This document shows positions 1 to 8,035 of a DNA stretch of 64,000 nt, piece by piece (position 1 is the stretch's first letter; each line of letters begins with the position of its first letter). Source of the stretch: Halomarina halobia (GTDB taxonomy: Archaea; Halobacteriota; Halobacteria; Halobacteriales; Haloarculaceae). The notes under the pieces were generated by a model. The model was not told where the DNA came from. It made no database searches and saw only the letters and a list, made by a program, of their open reading frames with translations. Location of the stretch: assembly GCF_029338575.1 (NCBI RefSeq), contig NZ_CP119992.1:310001-374000 (forward strand), written 5' to 3'. The position numbers were made by a program, and so were the translations under genes.

Positions 1-626
1 TCGGGGAGCAACCGAACGCCGACCGTCACGAGATAGACTGACCCGACCGCGAAGACGACGACGCCGAGCTTGGTGAACTCGAACATCCCGAACGCGTGCA
101 GCCCGAGACCGGGGGACTCCGCACCGAGCCGGGCCGTGATATCGCTCGCGAGAATGTTCGTCGACGTGCCGATGAGCGTCAGCGTCCCGCCGAGCATCGA
201 GGCGAACGACAGCGGCATGAGCAGCTTCGACGGCGAGGTCCTCCCCTCGTGTGCGAGATCGGCGATGACGGGGACCAGTATCGCCACGACCGGCGTGTTG
301 TTGATGACCCCCGAGACCGGACCGGTGACGCCGATCGTCGCGGCGAGTTGCTTGCGCCGGTCGTTCCCCGCGAACGCGGCCATCTTCCGACCGAGCAGTT
401 GGACGATACCGGTCCGATTGACGCCGGTACTCAGGATGAGCATCGCCAGCACGGTGATGGTCGCAGGGCTGGCGAAGCCGGAGATGCCCTCGCGCGCGGA
501 GATCTGCGTCCACGGTTCGAGCACCATCAACAGGACCATCACCAGGATGGCGGTGACGTCGATCGGGAACCGCTCGGTCGCGAAGAGAACGAGCGCGAGG
601 AGGATGAGCGCGAATACGACGAGCAT
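1..626 (-). CDS. SLC13/DASS-family permease, N-terminal part (cut by window edge)
   Basis: Read on the minus strand, about 208 residues run off the left edge without a stop, so only the N-terminal part is present. The translation starts MLVVFALILLAL, has a run of hydrophobic helices, and contains NNTPVVAILVP and GTSTNI, the conserved loops of the SLC13/ArsB/NhaD-like ion transporter superfamily. These proteins move anions such as sulfate or dicarboxylates, usually with sodium; the haloarchaeal forms often carry TrkA-C domains further on, outside this window. An in-frame GTG four codons upstream (638) is an alternative start. Substrate cannot be told. Confidence 0.8.
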   Translation of the reverse strand, partial: MLVVFALILLALVLFATERFPIDVTAILVMVLLMVLEPWTQISAREGISGFASPATITVLAMLILSTGVNRTGIVQLLGRKMAAFAGNDRRKQLAATIGVTGPVSGVINNTPVVAILVPVIADLAHEGRTSPSKLLMPLSFASMLGGTLTLIGTSTNILASDITARLGAESPGLGLHAFGMFEFTKLGVVVFAVGSVYLVTVGVRLLP

Positions 627-820
627 ATCCCCCGTCACCGTGGACGGAGCGGCACTCTGGGCGAGTAGAGCGGGCAGACAGAAGGACACACAGAACAGAC
701 GTTACAGCGGGGGAAAAAAGGCTCGTATCCGTACCGGTGGACCGTCAGCACTCGACGTGTCCAGGGAGGCGGAGGAGGTAAGCTCCGGAGTAGCTGCGGT
801 TCGCCGCATCGCTGTTCGAC

Positions 821-2161
821 CTACTCGTCGCTCGTCTCCCGCACTGACTGCGCCTGTCGGATCACGAGGCGTTCGATTCGAGCGTCTTCGACGGCCTCGA
901 CTTCGAGGGTGTACCCCTTCTGTTCGATCTGATCGCCGACTTCAGGGACTCTCCCGAGGTGACTGAACACGAACCCTCCGATCGTCTCGACGTCCTCGCT
1001 CTCGAATCCGGCGTCCAGTCGATCGTTCACCTTCTGGATCGGAACGCCACCGTCGACGACGTACGTCCCGTCGTTCCGCTCCTCGATGGAGGGTTCCTGG
1101 GCCGCCGTGTCGAACTCGTCCTGGATGTCGCCGACGATCTCCTCCAGGATGTCCTCGATGGTCACGATCCCCTCGAAGACTCCCCACTCGTCGATCACGA
1201 CGGCCATCTGTCCCCCTCCGTACGTCTGAAACTCGGCGAGGATCTCGTCGATCCGTCGCGTCTCCGGGACGACGAGCACCTCTCGGGCGAGTTCGCCAGC
1301 GGTGAGCGAGTCGTCGCGATCCGCCGCCGTCTCGATCGCTCGCAGGACGTCCTTGGCGTGGACGAACCCGACCGGTCGCTCCCCGTCTTCCTCGAGCACG
1401 AGGTAGCGCGTGTAGGTCCCGTCGGCGGCGACGGACCGCAGCTCCGAGAGCGGCATCGAGGCGGGCACGGTCTCCACGTCCGGGCGCGGGACCATGACCT
1501 CGCGGGCGACCGTATCCCCGAGTTCGAAGACGCTCTCGATCATCTCGACCTCGTCGAGGTCGATGTGTCCCGTCTCCTCCGAGCGGGTGAGGATCATCCG
1601 GATCTCCTCTTCGGTGTGGGTCTCCTCGCTCTCGGACGCCGGCGAGACGCCGACGAGGCGAGTGAAGTAGTTGGCGGTACCGTTGAAGACGATGATGCCG
1701 GGCATGAACGCGTAGTAGAAGAACTTCATGAGCGGGGCCACGAGGAGCGCGATCCGCTCGGCCTCCTGGATGGCGAACGTCTTCGGCGCGAGTTCGCCGA
1801 ACACGACGTGGAGGAACGTGATGAAGCCGAACCCGAGCGCGAACGCGACGAGGTGAATCGCCCCGCCGGGAAGTACCTGACCGAGGACGGGTTCGATGAT
1901 CGCCGCCACGGCCGGTTCGCCGATCCATCCGAGGCCCAGCGAGGAGAGCGTGATCCCCAGTTGGCTGACCGCGAGATAGTCGTCCAGGTTCCGGAGGGCG
2001 TCCTGCACCAGGGTCGCACCGGGCTTGCCCCGCTCGACGAGCGCGTTCACCTGGGTCGGCCGGACCTTGACGAACGCGAACTCCGCAGCCACGAACACCC
2101 CGTTCATGAAGACGAGGAAGAACGCGAGGAGCAGTCCGCCGACGGAGATCAGGTCTACCAT
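821..2161 (-). CDS. CNNM/CorC-family transporter (DUF21 + CBS pair + CorC_HlyC)
   Basis: 446 residues with the classic three-part layout. A DUF21 (CNNM) membrane domain with about four helices occupies residues 1-190 and includes the FGELAPKTFAIQ motif. Two CBS domains follow at about 205-335, with VMVPRPDVETVP and GIVTIEDILEEIVGDI. A CorC_HlyC domain at about 350-435 ends the protein. Bacterial relatives handle Mg2+ or Co2+ efflux or are called hemolysins; membrane metal transport is the likely role, the ion is not known. ATG at 2161 places the start directly before the first hydrophobic helix. It is monocistronic. Confidence 0.9.
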   Translation of the reverse strand: MVDLISVGGLLLAFFLVFMNGVFVAAEFAFVKVRPTQVNALVERGKPGATLVQDALRNLDDYLAVSQLGITLSSLGLGWIGEPAVAAIIEPVLGQVLPGGAIHLVAFALGFGFITFLHVVFGELAPKTFAIQEAERIALLVAPLMKFFYYAFMPGIIVFNGTANYFTRLVGVSPASESEETHTEEEIRMILTRSEETGHIDLDEVEMIESVFELGDTVAREVMVPRPDVETVPASMPLSELRSVAADGTYTRYLVLEEDGERPVGFVHAKDVLRAIETAADRDDSLTAGELAREVLVVPETRRIDEILAEFQTYGGGQMAVVIDEWGVFEGIVTIEDILEEIVGDIQDEFDTAAQEPSIEERNDGTYVVDGGVPIQKVNDRLDAGFESEDVETIGGFVFSHLGRVPEVGDQIEQKGYTLEVEAVEDARIERLVIRQAQSVRETSDE

Positions 2162-2288
2162 GGTAGCTCATTCCCGTGTAGACACTTGTAGGGACGGAAA
2201 CGCGATCGCGTGACGAACTGGCACCGGATCTCTCCCCCGCGTCTCCTCCCCCGCGTTCGCCGGAATCCCCGACGGGCGTTTCGCGACC

Positions 2289-2528
2289 TCAGTCGTCGAA
2301 TTCGTCGTCATGTTGCTCGTAGATGATCGTCAGTCTGCCCGTCGTCGGATGCTTCGCTGCGTCTCGAAGCGTTCTGAACCCCTGAAGCAGTTCGCTCGCG
2401 TCGTCCGAGCCCTCCCGGACGCTTCGTGACTCCTCTCGAATCGTGTCGTAGGCTCGCTCCAGGATGCGCCGAGCGGCGTACGAATCCGTTTTCGAGTCTA
2501 TCTCGAAGGAAGCCTCGTATCGCGACAT
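2289..2528 (-). CDS. Conserved haloarchaeal small acidic protein, function unknown
   Basis: A 79-residue soluble protein starting MSRYEASFEID and ending EQHDDEFDD. An upstream in-frame ATG (2585) would add 19 residues of poor quality (MGATAIRDD...), so the inner ATG is preferred. The protein is mostly helical and charged, with no cysteine, no membrane segment and no motif I can assign. Codon usage is typical for the genome, which supports a real gene. It lies alone between the CorC transporter (same strand) and the DUF433/VapBC block on the other strand. Confidence 0.65.
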   Translation of the reverse strand: MSRYEASFEIDSKTDSYAARRILERAYDTIREESRSVREGSDDASELLQGFRTLRDAAKHPTTGRLTIIYEQHDDEFDD

Positions 2529-2662
2529 GCCCGCGGTTAGTCCTCCACCGGGATAACAGTCATCACGTATCGCGGTGGCTCCCACTTGATCTGCGTTCAG
2601 AAAACACCTAACCTAGGGGGTTTCTCTAGACGCTACGGCTGTCGTGACGGGCAGACTCGTGA

Positions 2663-2863
2663 GTTCGACTGACCTACAGCAGCAGATTCAGGACGCACAG
2701 GTCGAAGTCGGGAACTCATCAGTGGCTATGGAACTCCGGCCTCGCGAACCTGCTCTACTTCGTCTACAAGTACTTCCGCGAGTCGACCGGAAGTTACTCC
2801 CGGACGAACCGTCGAGCGCGGACTGGCCCAACCGTTATCTCCCGTACTGCCCGTATCACACGT
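2663..2863 (+). pseudogene. Possible coding relic upstream of the DUF433 gene
   Basis: This 335-bp gap (2529-2863) has no start codon in the right place, but the DUF433 reading frame stays open for 67 codons upstream, back to a TGA at 2660. The part at 2723-2803 reads WLWNSGLANLLYFVYKYFR, with high-G+C third positions and a hydrophobic, aromatic composition unlike random haloarchaeal DNA. I read it as a fragment of a lost membrane-protein gene. The rest of the gap shows only a small AACC/GGTT inverted repeat near 2610. Confidence 0.3.
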
Positions 2864-3160
2864 ATGAGCACCGTCGAGGTGGGCGGCATCGTGCCGGGCG
2901 AGGAGTCCGACATCCACGACAAACCCCACATCGAGGGGAGTCGCATCACGGTGCAGTACGTCCACAGCCGCGTCGAGGAGCGCGGCCTCCGCCCGGAGAC
3001 GGTCGCCGACCGGCACAATCTCGACCTTGCGGACGTGTACGCGGCGCTGGCGTACTACCACCGGAATCCCGAGGAGATGCGCCGCGTCGCCGAACAACGG
3101 GCGCGCCGTCTCCAGGTCGCCGAGGAGCGGACGACGCTGACACCGCTAGGCCGCGACTGA
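2864..3160 (+). CDS. DUF433-domain protein (antitoxin-like)
   Basis: 98 residues. Residues 15-75 match the DUF433 pattern: PHIEGSRITVQYVHSRVEERG, then AVADRHNL-type helix and LADVYAALAYYHRNPEEM. DUF433 proteins are helix-turn-helix antitoxins, commonly paired with a DUF5615 PIN-like toxin. No such partner lies next to it; instead a VapBC pair begins 55 bp downstream. It may be an orphan antitoxin, or part of a three-gene module with the VapBC pair. The ATG at 2864 is chosen because the domain starts shortly after it. Confidence 0.8.
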   Translation: MSTVEVGGIVPGEESDIHDKPHIEGSRITVQYVHSRVEERGLRPETVADRHNLDLADVYAALAYYHRNPEEMRRVAEQRARRLQVAEERTTLTPLGRD

Positions 3161-3215
3161 CCACTTCTATCACCGCGCCGAAAGCCTGTTACAGGTGTGA
3201 TGCGAAGGGCGAGGT

Positions 3216-3476
3216 ATGAGCAAGACGATCCGCGTCCCGAACCGGGTGTACGAGCGTATCAAGGCTCACCAGCAGGAGCACGAGAGCGTCGGGGAGACCC
3301 TCGACCGCCTCGTCGGGGGGCGCTCGCTTCGAGAGCTGTCGGGCATTCTCACCGAGGCGGAGGGCGAGACGATGCGCGAGGCAATCGCGGCAGCCGAGCA
3401 GCGGGGTAACCGCGATCTCGACGACCTCGTCGAGCGTATCGAGCAGGCGCGAGAGTCGGCCACGGAGACGGAGTGA
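3216..3476 (+). CDS. vapB: VapB-type antitoxin
   Basis: 86 residues. The N-terminal part TIRVPNRVYERIKAHQ resembles the DNA-binding ribbon-helix-helix segment of VapB antitoxins. A C-terminal helical charged tail (from about residue 50) would wrap the toxin. The stop is 10 nt before the start of a PIN-domain toxin, the usual antitoxin-first order of vapBC operons. By family knowledge it neutralises the toxin and represses its own promoter. Confidence 0.8.
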   Translation: MSKTIRVPNRVYERIKAHQQEHESVGETLDRLVGGRSLRELSGILTEAEGETMREAIAAAEQRGNRDLDDLVERIEQARESATETE

Positions 3477-3486
3477 CCGTCGAGGG

Positions 3487-3888
3487 ATGCTCCTCGACAC
3501 GGATTTCATCATCGACGTGATGCTCGATCACGCGGGGGCGACCGCGACACTCGACGCGCTCGAGGCCGACGAGCGGGTACTGTTCGTCCCGACTCCAGCG
3601 CTGTTCGAACTCTATCACAGCATCAGTCGGGTCAACGACCCCGATGGACGACGGGCCGCCATCGAGGCCGTGATCGAGTCCTATCCGACGGTCCCGGCGG
3701 ACGCGACGGTGATGCGGAAAGCCGGGCGCATCCACGGCGATCTCGCGGCCGGCGGAGGAGAGATCGGCCCGATGGACGCGATCATCGGGGCGATGGGCGT
3801 CGTCCGGAGCGAACCCGTGCTCACGGCCAACGTCAAACACTTCGAGCGGATTCCCGGTCTGACCGTCGAAACGTACGAGAAGGCGTGA
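3487..3888 (+). CDS. vapC: VapC toxin, PIN-domain ribonuclease
   Basis: 133 residues, the usual VapC length. The PIN acidic residues are visible: D4/D6 in MLLDTDFIIDV, E43-region ALFELYHS, and D in GPMDAIIGAM near residue 97, followed by LTANVKHFERIPGL, a standard PIN C-terminal motif where the last acidic residue is replaced by N/K. VapC enzymes cleave RNA (tRNA or rRNA) with Mg2+. It is co-transcribed with the antitoxin gene 10 nt upstream. All key residues look intact, so the toxin is probably active. Confidence 0.88.
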   Translation: MLLDTDFIIDVMLDHAGATATLDALEADERVLFVPTPALFELYHSISRVNDPDGRRAAIEAVIESYPTVPADATVMRKAGRIHGDLAAGGGEIGPMDAIIGAMGVVRSEPVLTANVKHFERIPGLTVETYEKA

Positions 3889-3924
3889 GCGCCGCCGGAC
3901 TAGCGACCGAGCCAGCCAGCAGCG

Positions 3925-4154
3925 TCACCACCCGCTGAACATCTCGCCCGGGATGAGCAGAAGGGCCCCCCGTCTCGGCGTGGTGGCCGATCACCAGCTC
4001 GTCACCGGGGGCCAGCCCGAGGCCCTGCGCCGACGCCCTCGACGGCCCGTCGGACCTCCGCGTCAGTCGCGCCGGACGCCGGATGGAGCGTCCGGACGCC
4101 CATCACCGGACCGTAGAGCGCCGAGGCTCTGACGAACGACAGACGACCCGCCAT
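3925..4154 (-). pseudogene. Frameshifted remnant of a small unknown protein
   Basis: On the minus strand an ATG at 4154 opens MAGRLSFVRASALYGPVMG and continues through EVRRAVEGVGA, then hits an early stop. Moving one frame restores GLAPGDELVIGHHAETGG, and a second shift gives ALLLIPGEMFSGW and a stop at 3925. The three pieces read like one protein of about 75 residues broken by one or two small indels. Family not recognised. It sits between the VapBC pair and the tRNA-Pro att-like repeat, a region where decayed DNA is expected. Confidence 0.4.
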
Positions 4155-4233
4155 CAGGCCCACCCTCGACTACCGACCCCGGCGGTTTCAGAGGGCTCTC
4201 CCGCCCGATGTTGCCGGCGCATATAATTTCTCA

Positions 4234-4256
4234 TGGGACCGCTGAGATTCGAACTC
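4234..4256 (-). repeat. 23-bp copy of the tRNA-Pro 3' end (att-like scar)
   Basis: These 23 bases are identical to 4365-4387, the last 23 bases (T-loop half, acceptor strand and discriminator) of the tRNA-Pro gene 131 bp away, in the same orientation. Tyrosine-integrase elements use tRNA 3' ends as attachment sites and leave such a second copy. Only about 108 bp separate the two copies, so no element remains between them. Confidence 0.7.
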
Positions 4257-4331
4257 GTCGAGACGGTCCTGCTCGCTCGCTGCGCGGGCTGCGACTCGTC
4301 TGCTCGAATCCGCGCGCTCGTAACCGCTACA

Positions 4332-4356
4332 CTCGGCGCTGGCAGGCAGCGCCGAG
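4332..4356 (-). terminator. Hairpin directly downstream of tRNA-Pro
   Basis: A perfect 10-bp stem (CTCGGCGCTG / CAGCGCCGAG) with a 5-nt loop lies 8 nt past the 3' end of the minus-strand tRNA-Pro gene. It could end transcription or help 3' processing. No U-run follows, so the terminator label is tentative. Confidence 0.4.
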
Positions 4357-4364
4357 AGAATCAG

Positions 4365-4437
4365 TGGGACCGCTGAGATTCGAACTCAGGTCCGACGCAC
4401 CCCATGCGCCGAGGATACCAGGCTACCCCACGGTCCC
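4365..4437 (-). tRNA. tRNA-Pro (anticodon GGG)
   Basis: Read on the minus strand, the 73-nt gene folds as a standard cloverleaf. Acceptor GGGACCG pairs with CGGTCCC (discriminator A). The D-arm is GGGT...ATCC, the anticodon stem GGCGC/GCGTC encloses loop ATGGGGT, and the T-arm contains GAGTTCGAATCTC. The anticodon GGG reads proline CCC/CCU. No intron and no encoded CCA. A TATA-like CTTAA near 4472-4478 lies about 38 nt upstream. The 3' end is duplicated at 4234-4256. Confidence 0.95.
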
Positions 4438-4635
4438 GCGTCCGCGTTTCGAGAGATGGCAGTCCCCGGGTTAAGCACTTCGTTTCCCTCCCGTCGCGGG
4501 ACGGTCGCACTCGCGGCGCGATCGGCCGAGCGGCGACCGGGGCGAGCGATCCCGAACGCGGCCCGTCGCCGACGATGACGGTCACGAGATCGGTTCGTTC
4601 CGCGGTCTTATCGCCCGCGGCCGAGTGGGGTCGTC

Positions 4636-5538
4636 ATGCGTATGACCTCCGTGCAACTCTCCGGCGAACTCGGTCGGTTGGAGAACCTCGCCGCGGAGTC
4701 GGCCGCGCAGTTGCTCGAATTTCTCGCGCAGCTCGTGGTGTTCACGGTCGTGTTCGTCGCGCTGGCACTCGTCGGCCGATGGCTGGTCGTCCCGCTCGCA
4801 CAGCGAGTGGTCGACGCCCGTCACGCCGAGCCGACGATCGCCCGGCCGACGATGAAGGCGGTCCGGGGTAGCGTCCTCGTCGTCGCCGTCGGGGTGGCGT
4901 TCGCGGTCGCGGGCTTCGGGAACCTCGTGTCCGCGACGGCCACGATGGCGGCGGCGCTCACCCTCGCGGTCGGGTTTGCCTCTCGCGACATCATCTCGAA
5001 CATCGTGGGTGGCCTGTTCATGATCTCGGATCCGAAGTTCAACATCGGCGACTGGATCGCGTGGAACGAGCGCGAGGGCGTCATCGAGGACATCAGCTTC
5101 CGGATGACGCGCATCCGGACGTTCGACAACCAGGTGGTCACGGTCCCCAACTCCACGCTGATCAACGCCGAGGTCACCAACTACGTCACGAAGCCGCGAC
5201 TGCGCATCGACCTCCCGATCACCATCGGGTACGACGACGACATCGACACCGCGCGGCGGATCGTCCTGGAGGAGGCCGAGCGGATGGACGAGATCCTCGA
5301 CGTACCCGAACCGGCAGTCTACGTGGACGAACTCGCCGACCGGTACGTCGGACTGGAGACGTTCGTCTGGATCCGAAGCCCCTCGCGCCGGCGGTACCTC
5401 GACATCCGCTCCGCGTTCGCGCAGGCGGTGAAGGAACGGTGCGACGAGGAGGACGTGGAACTCCCGTACCCCCAGTACGTCGACGGGGAGGTCGCGGTCG
5501 TGGAGCGGTCCGAGCGCGTCCCGTGGCGGGACGGCTAG
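4636..5538 (+). CDS. mscS: MscS-family mechanosensitive channel
   Basis: 300 residues with three predicted membrane helices (about 25-50, 70-90, 95-125). The last is the pore-lining helix followed by GFASRDIISNIVGGLFM. The beta domain is clear: GDWIAWNEREGVIEDI, then TFDNQVVTVPNSTL, and a C-terminal alpha/beta domain to about residue 285. These channels release solutes during hypo-osmotic shock at the cell membrane, important for a salt-in halophile when salinity drops. It converges on cbf5 with a 4-bp overlap of the two stop codons. Confidence 0.93.
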   Translation: MRMTSVQLSGELGRLENLAAESAAQLLEFLAQLVVFTVVFVALALVGRWLVVPLAQRVVDARHAEPTIARPTMKAVRGSVLVVAVGVAFAVAGFGNLVSATATMAAALTLAVGFASRDIISNIVGGLFMISDPKFNIGDWIAWNEREGVIEDISFRMTRIRTFDNQVVTVPNSTLINAEVTNYVTKPRLRIDLPITIGYDDDIDTARRIVLEEAERMDEILDVPEPAVYVDELADRYVGLETFVWIRSPSRRRYLDIRSAFAQAVKERCDEEDVELPYPQYVDGEVAVVERSERVPWRDG

Positions 5539-6404
5539 ACCAGCACGCGCTCCAGTTCGACGACGGTCCCCGCGTCCGACGCGGGGTCGCCGACGAGCCG
5601 TCCCAGACAGACCGCCGCGGCGTCGGGCGTGTAGCAGGCGACGAGGGCATCCTCGTCGGCGTCCTCGGCGTTGAGAACGCCCGGCGCGTACACCGGTGCG
5701 CCGTGGGCGACCTGCTCCGCGGCGCTCTCGGCGACGGTGACGCGGGGGAGGTGGACGAGCGCGCGCTCCGCGGGTCGGACGCACTCGCGCAGGAGCGACT
5801 CGTCGCCGTCGTCGGCGAACGCGAGTGCGTCGGTCACGTCGTGCATCGTCGCGAGGTCGGTGTCGTCGAACGGGCCGGTCCGGACGCGACGCAGGTCGCC
5901 CATGTGCGCGCCCGTCCCGAGCGCGAGGCCGATGTCGTGACAGAGCTTCCTGACGTAGGTCCCGGACGCGCACTCGACGCGCAGGAGCGCGCGGCGGTCC
6001 TCGCGTTCGAGGACCGTAAGCTCGTGGACGGTCCGGGTGCGCAGCCGCCTGCGGACGGCGCTCTTCCGCGGCGGCTTCTGGTAGATCTCCCCCTCGAACT
6101 CGGCGACGACGGCCTCGAAGTCGGCCGGCGCGGTGCGGTGGAGTTCGAGCACCGCGACGTATCCCTTCACGCTGTCGTCGAAGACCTGCGCCATCCGCGT
6201 CGCGTCGCCGAGCATGACGGGGAGACAGCCGGTCACCTTGGGGTCGAGCGTCCCCGCGTGGGCGGCGCGGTCGACGCCGACGAGGTCGCGGAGCCAGCCC
6301 GCGACCTGGTGGGAGGACGGGCCGGGGGGCTTGTCGAGGTTGACCACGCCGAAAGTCAGGAGGTCGTCGAGCGAGCGGTCGTCGGGGGATCCGCGCACGG
6401 TCAC
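5535..6404 (-). CDS. cbf5: Cbf5/TruB pseudouridine synthase of H/ACA complexes
   Basis: 289 residues. The catalytic motif is HAGTLDPKVTGCLPVMLG around residues 49-66, with the nucleophilic Asp in GTLD. KGYVAVLELH and the RRLRTRTVHEL segment belong to the TruB catalytic domain, and residues from about 205 form a PUA domain. In archaea Cbf5 modifies rRNA with H/ACA guides plus Nop10, Gar1 and L7Ae. It follows cmk on the same strand with a 6-nt gap, the conserved archaeal adk-EMC3-cmk-cbf5 order. Its stop overlaps that of the convergent mscS gene. Confidence 0.93.
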   Translation of the reverse strand: MTVRGSPDDRSLDDLLTFGVVNLDKPPGPSSHQVAGWLRDLVGVDRAAHAGTLDPKVTGCLPVMLGDATRMAQVFDDSVKGYVAVLELHRTAPADFEAVVAEFEGEIYQKPPRKSAVRRRLRTRTVHELTVLEREDRRALLRVECASGTYVRKLCHDIGLALGTGAHMGDLRRVRTGPFDDTDLATMHDVTDALAFADDGDESLLRECVRPAERALVHLPRVTVAESAAEQVAHGAPVYAPGVLNAEDADEDALVACYTPDAAAVCLGRLVGDPASDAGTVVELERVLV

Positions 6405-6410
6405 GTCACC

Positions 6411-6989
6411 TCAGAACTGGTAGCGGACGCCCTCGATCGGGGCCTTCCCCTCGTCGTGCTCGGGGTCGTAGACCTCGACGAACGCCGCGATGACCCCCAC
6501 GACGCCGTCGGGGTCGAGTCGGGCGGTGTTGAGCGCGAGGTCGTAGATGGAGCGGTCCCGGATGTCGATGCCGTAGTACTCGCGGTAGCGGAGCGCCTCG
6601 CTCTCGGCGCGGGCCTCCGTCTCCCGCCGAGCGAGGTCGATCGACTTCTCCTCGCGCTCGGCGATTCGGGCGGCGCGCACGGCGGGCGGCGCGTCGAGCC
6701 AGAGGCGGAGGTCGGCGTAGTCCCCCGCCATCCACCCGGCGAGGCGCGATTCGAGCACGAGGCCGTCGCGCTCGCGGGCGATCTCCCGCTGGCGACGGTC
6801 GAGGTCGCGGTCGATGGCGTCGTCCTCCTCCGCGAGCCGGTTCAGTTCGAGGGGGGTGAGGTCGCGCTCTGCAGCCACCGATCGGAAGATGTCGCCGCCG
6901 CTCACGTGCTCGTAACCGAGCACCTCGGCGAGGGCGGCGGCCGCCGTGCTCTTGCCGCTGCCGGCCGGTCCGGAGACGGTGATCAACAT
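6411..6989 (-). CDS. cmk: Archaeal-type cytidylate kinase
   Basis: 192 residues from the ATG at 6989. An upstream ATG (7007) would add six residues before [15 protein letters not shown], but the P-loop normally begins at residue 2-3 of this family. The Walker A motif is GPAGSGKS. The GGDIFR and [24 protein letters not shown] segments are typical of the archaeal CMP kinase family. It phosphorylates (d)CMP to the diphosphate. A TATA-like box 25 nt upstream (7009-7018) suggests a leaderless transcript of its own besides read-through from the upstream gene. Confidence 0.92.
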   Translation of the reverse strand: MLITVSGPAGSGKSTAAAALAEVLGYEHVSGGDIFRSVAAERDLTPLELNRLAEEDDAIDRDLDRRQREIARERDGLVLESRLAGWMAGDYADLRLWLDAPPAVRAARIAEREEKSIDLARRETEARAESEALRYREYYGIDIRDRSIYDLALNTARLDPDGVVGVIAAFVEVYDPEHDEGKAPIEGVRYQF

Positions 6990-7008
6990 GTCCCCTCTCC
7001 GGGGCACG

Positions 7009-7018
7009 GGGTAAAAGA
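7009..7018 (-). promoter_or_regulatory. TATA-like box for cmk-cbf5
   Basis: On the minus strand CTCTTTTACC is centred about 25 nt before the cmk ATG at 6989, the spacing of leaderless haloarchaeal promoters. It lies between cmk and the stop of the upstream EMC3-like gene (7026). Confidence 0.5.
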
Positions 7019-7025
7019 GGTTGTC

Positions 7026-7913
7026 TTACGACGTCGACGGCGTCGTGCTGATGTTTAACGCCTTGCGGATTACCTGCGTGAACCCGAGCGAGCAGACGAA
7101 GTACCAGACGATCCACGCCGGCATGACGAACGCGGTCCTGTTCCACGCTACCTCGCCGAAGAGGGGCATGGTCACCGTGCCGAGGGTCCCCCCGTTCTCC
7201 AGGATCATCCAGTAGAGCCAGAGGAAGACGGGGATGGTGAGCAGCATGATCCACACCATCGGGCGGAACTGCTCCTTCATCATGCCCATCTGGTCGCCCA
7301 TCGCCTCCATCTGCTCCTTCTGGATACGCTCGACGGCCGCGTCGTCGTCGCGCGCCTTCGCGTCCTTGAGCCGCTTCTGGATGTCCTTCGCCTTGGCCTG
7401 GTACTCGCCCATCTTCTCGGTGTTCATCAGGTTCGCCTGCAGGAGCGTCGAGTACAGCCCCGTCACCATCGCGAGGACGAGCACGACGGCGTAGAACGGG
7501 AGCGCCTCGTTGAGCGGTCCGAGGACGAGGTCGAGCGTCTGGCCGATCGCGTTGCGGACCGACCCGATGGAGTACCCGAGGAACATGCCGAGCGCGCCCA
7601 CGGCGGCGGCCTTGTCGTAGGCGGTCCAGCCGGTCTCCTCGTCGTCGGCCGCGGTCTTCGCCTGCTTCACGTCGTCGTCGTCGAGCGCCACCTCGATCGC
7701 GTCGCGGTCCTGGATGGCGAAGCCGTCGCCGCTCGCGCTCTTCAGGACTCCCTTCTCGATGAGCCGACCCCACTGGCCGCTGGTGAGTTCGTCGTTCACG
7801 TCGGCCCACTCGACTGTGCCGCCCTCGGCGCGGTCGAGCACGACCCGGAGGGCCTCGTCCATCGCGGGGTCCTCGCGGACGAGGTCCTCGACCTTCGTAG
7901 CTACCCGTGCCAT
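7026..7913 (-). CDS. DUF106 membrane protein, EMC3/TMCO1 (Oxa1-YidC superfamily)
   Basis: 295 residues. The N-terminal half (about 1-90) is soluble and acidic. A helix at 95-125 and another at 130-160 follow. Next comes a charged cytoplasmic coiled-coil hairpin rich in K/E and ending MGDQMGMMKEQFRPMVWIM, then two more hydrophobic segments to the C terminus. This is the archaeal DUF106 family, related to EMC3, TMCO1, Get1 and YidC insertases. It likely helps insert membrane proteins at the ribosome or SecYEG. It stands in the conserved adk-DUF106-cmk-cbf5 order. The N-terminal acidic extension is a haloarchaeal addition. Confidence 0.88.
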   Translation of the reverse strand: MARVATKVEDLVREDPAMDEALRVVLDRAEGGTVEWADVNDELTSGQWGRLIEKGVLKSASGDGFAIQDRDAIEVALDDDDVKQAKTAADDEETGWTAYDKAAAVGALGMFLGYSIGSVRNAIGQTLDLVLGPLNEALPFYAVVLVLAMVTGLYSTLLQANLMNTEKMGEYQAKAKDIQKRLKDAKARDDDAAVERIQKEQMEAMGDQMGMMKEQFRPMVWIMLLTIPVFLWLYWMILENGGTLGTVTMPLFGEVAWNRTAFVMPAWIVWYFVCSLGFTQVIRKALNISTTPSTS

Positions 7914-8035
7914 TATCGGGGGGTTAGCGAGGCCGGAATATCAACCCTGTGGACCCGCGGTGCGGGTCGCGGGGAGGGGGCGGCCGTCCGCGGTCCGTCC
8001 GGTCGTCGGTCGATCGCCTCGCCCCCGTTTCCCGG

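Noticed and set aside
70-966. Long open frames on the plus strand across the SLC13 and CorC genes
   Set aside because: They are antisense shadows in a high-G+C genome; their translations are rich in Arg/Ser/Pro and lack any domain, whereas the minus strand gives clear transporter sequences.
959-2191. 410-codon plus-strand frame opposite the CorC gene
   Set aside because: Its composition (Asp/Arg/Val/Leu alternation) is the mirror of acidic haloarchaeal codons; no fold or motif is visible.
3216-3512. CRISPR or repeat array near the toxin-antitoxin genes
   Set aside because: No regular repeat-spacer pattern was found there or anywhere in the window.
4636-5538. Possible second gene for a small-conductance channel partner
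   Set aside because: Only one complete MscS gene is present; overlapping frames are shadows.
5061-7058. 665-codon plus-strand frame opposite cbf5 and cmk
   Set aside because: Overlaps mscS and opposes two well-identified genes; no conserved motif, low-complexity Arg/Val/Asp.
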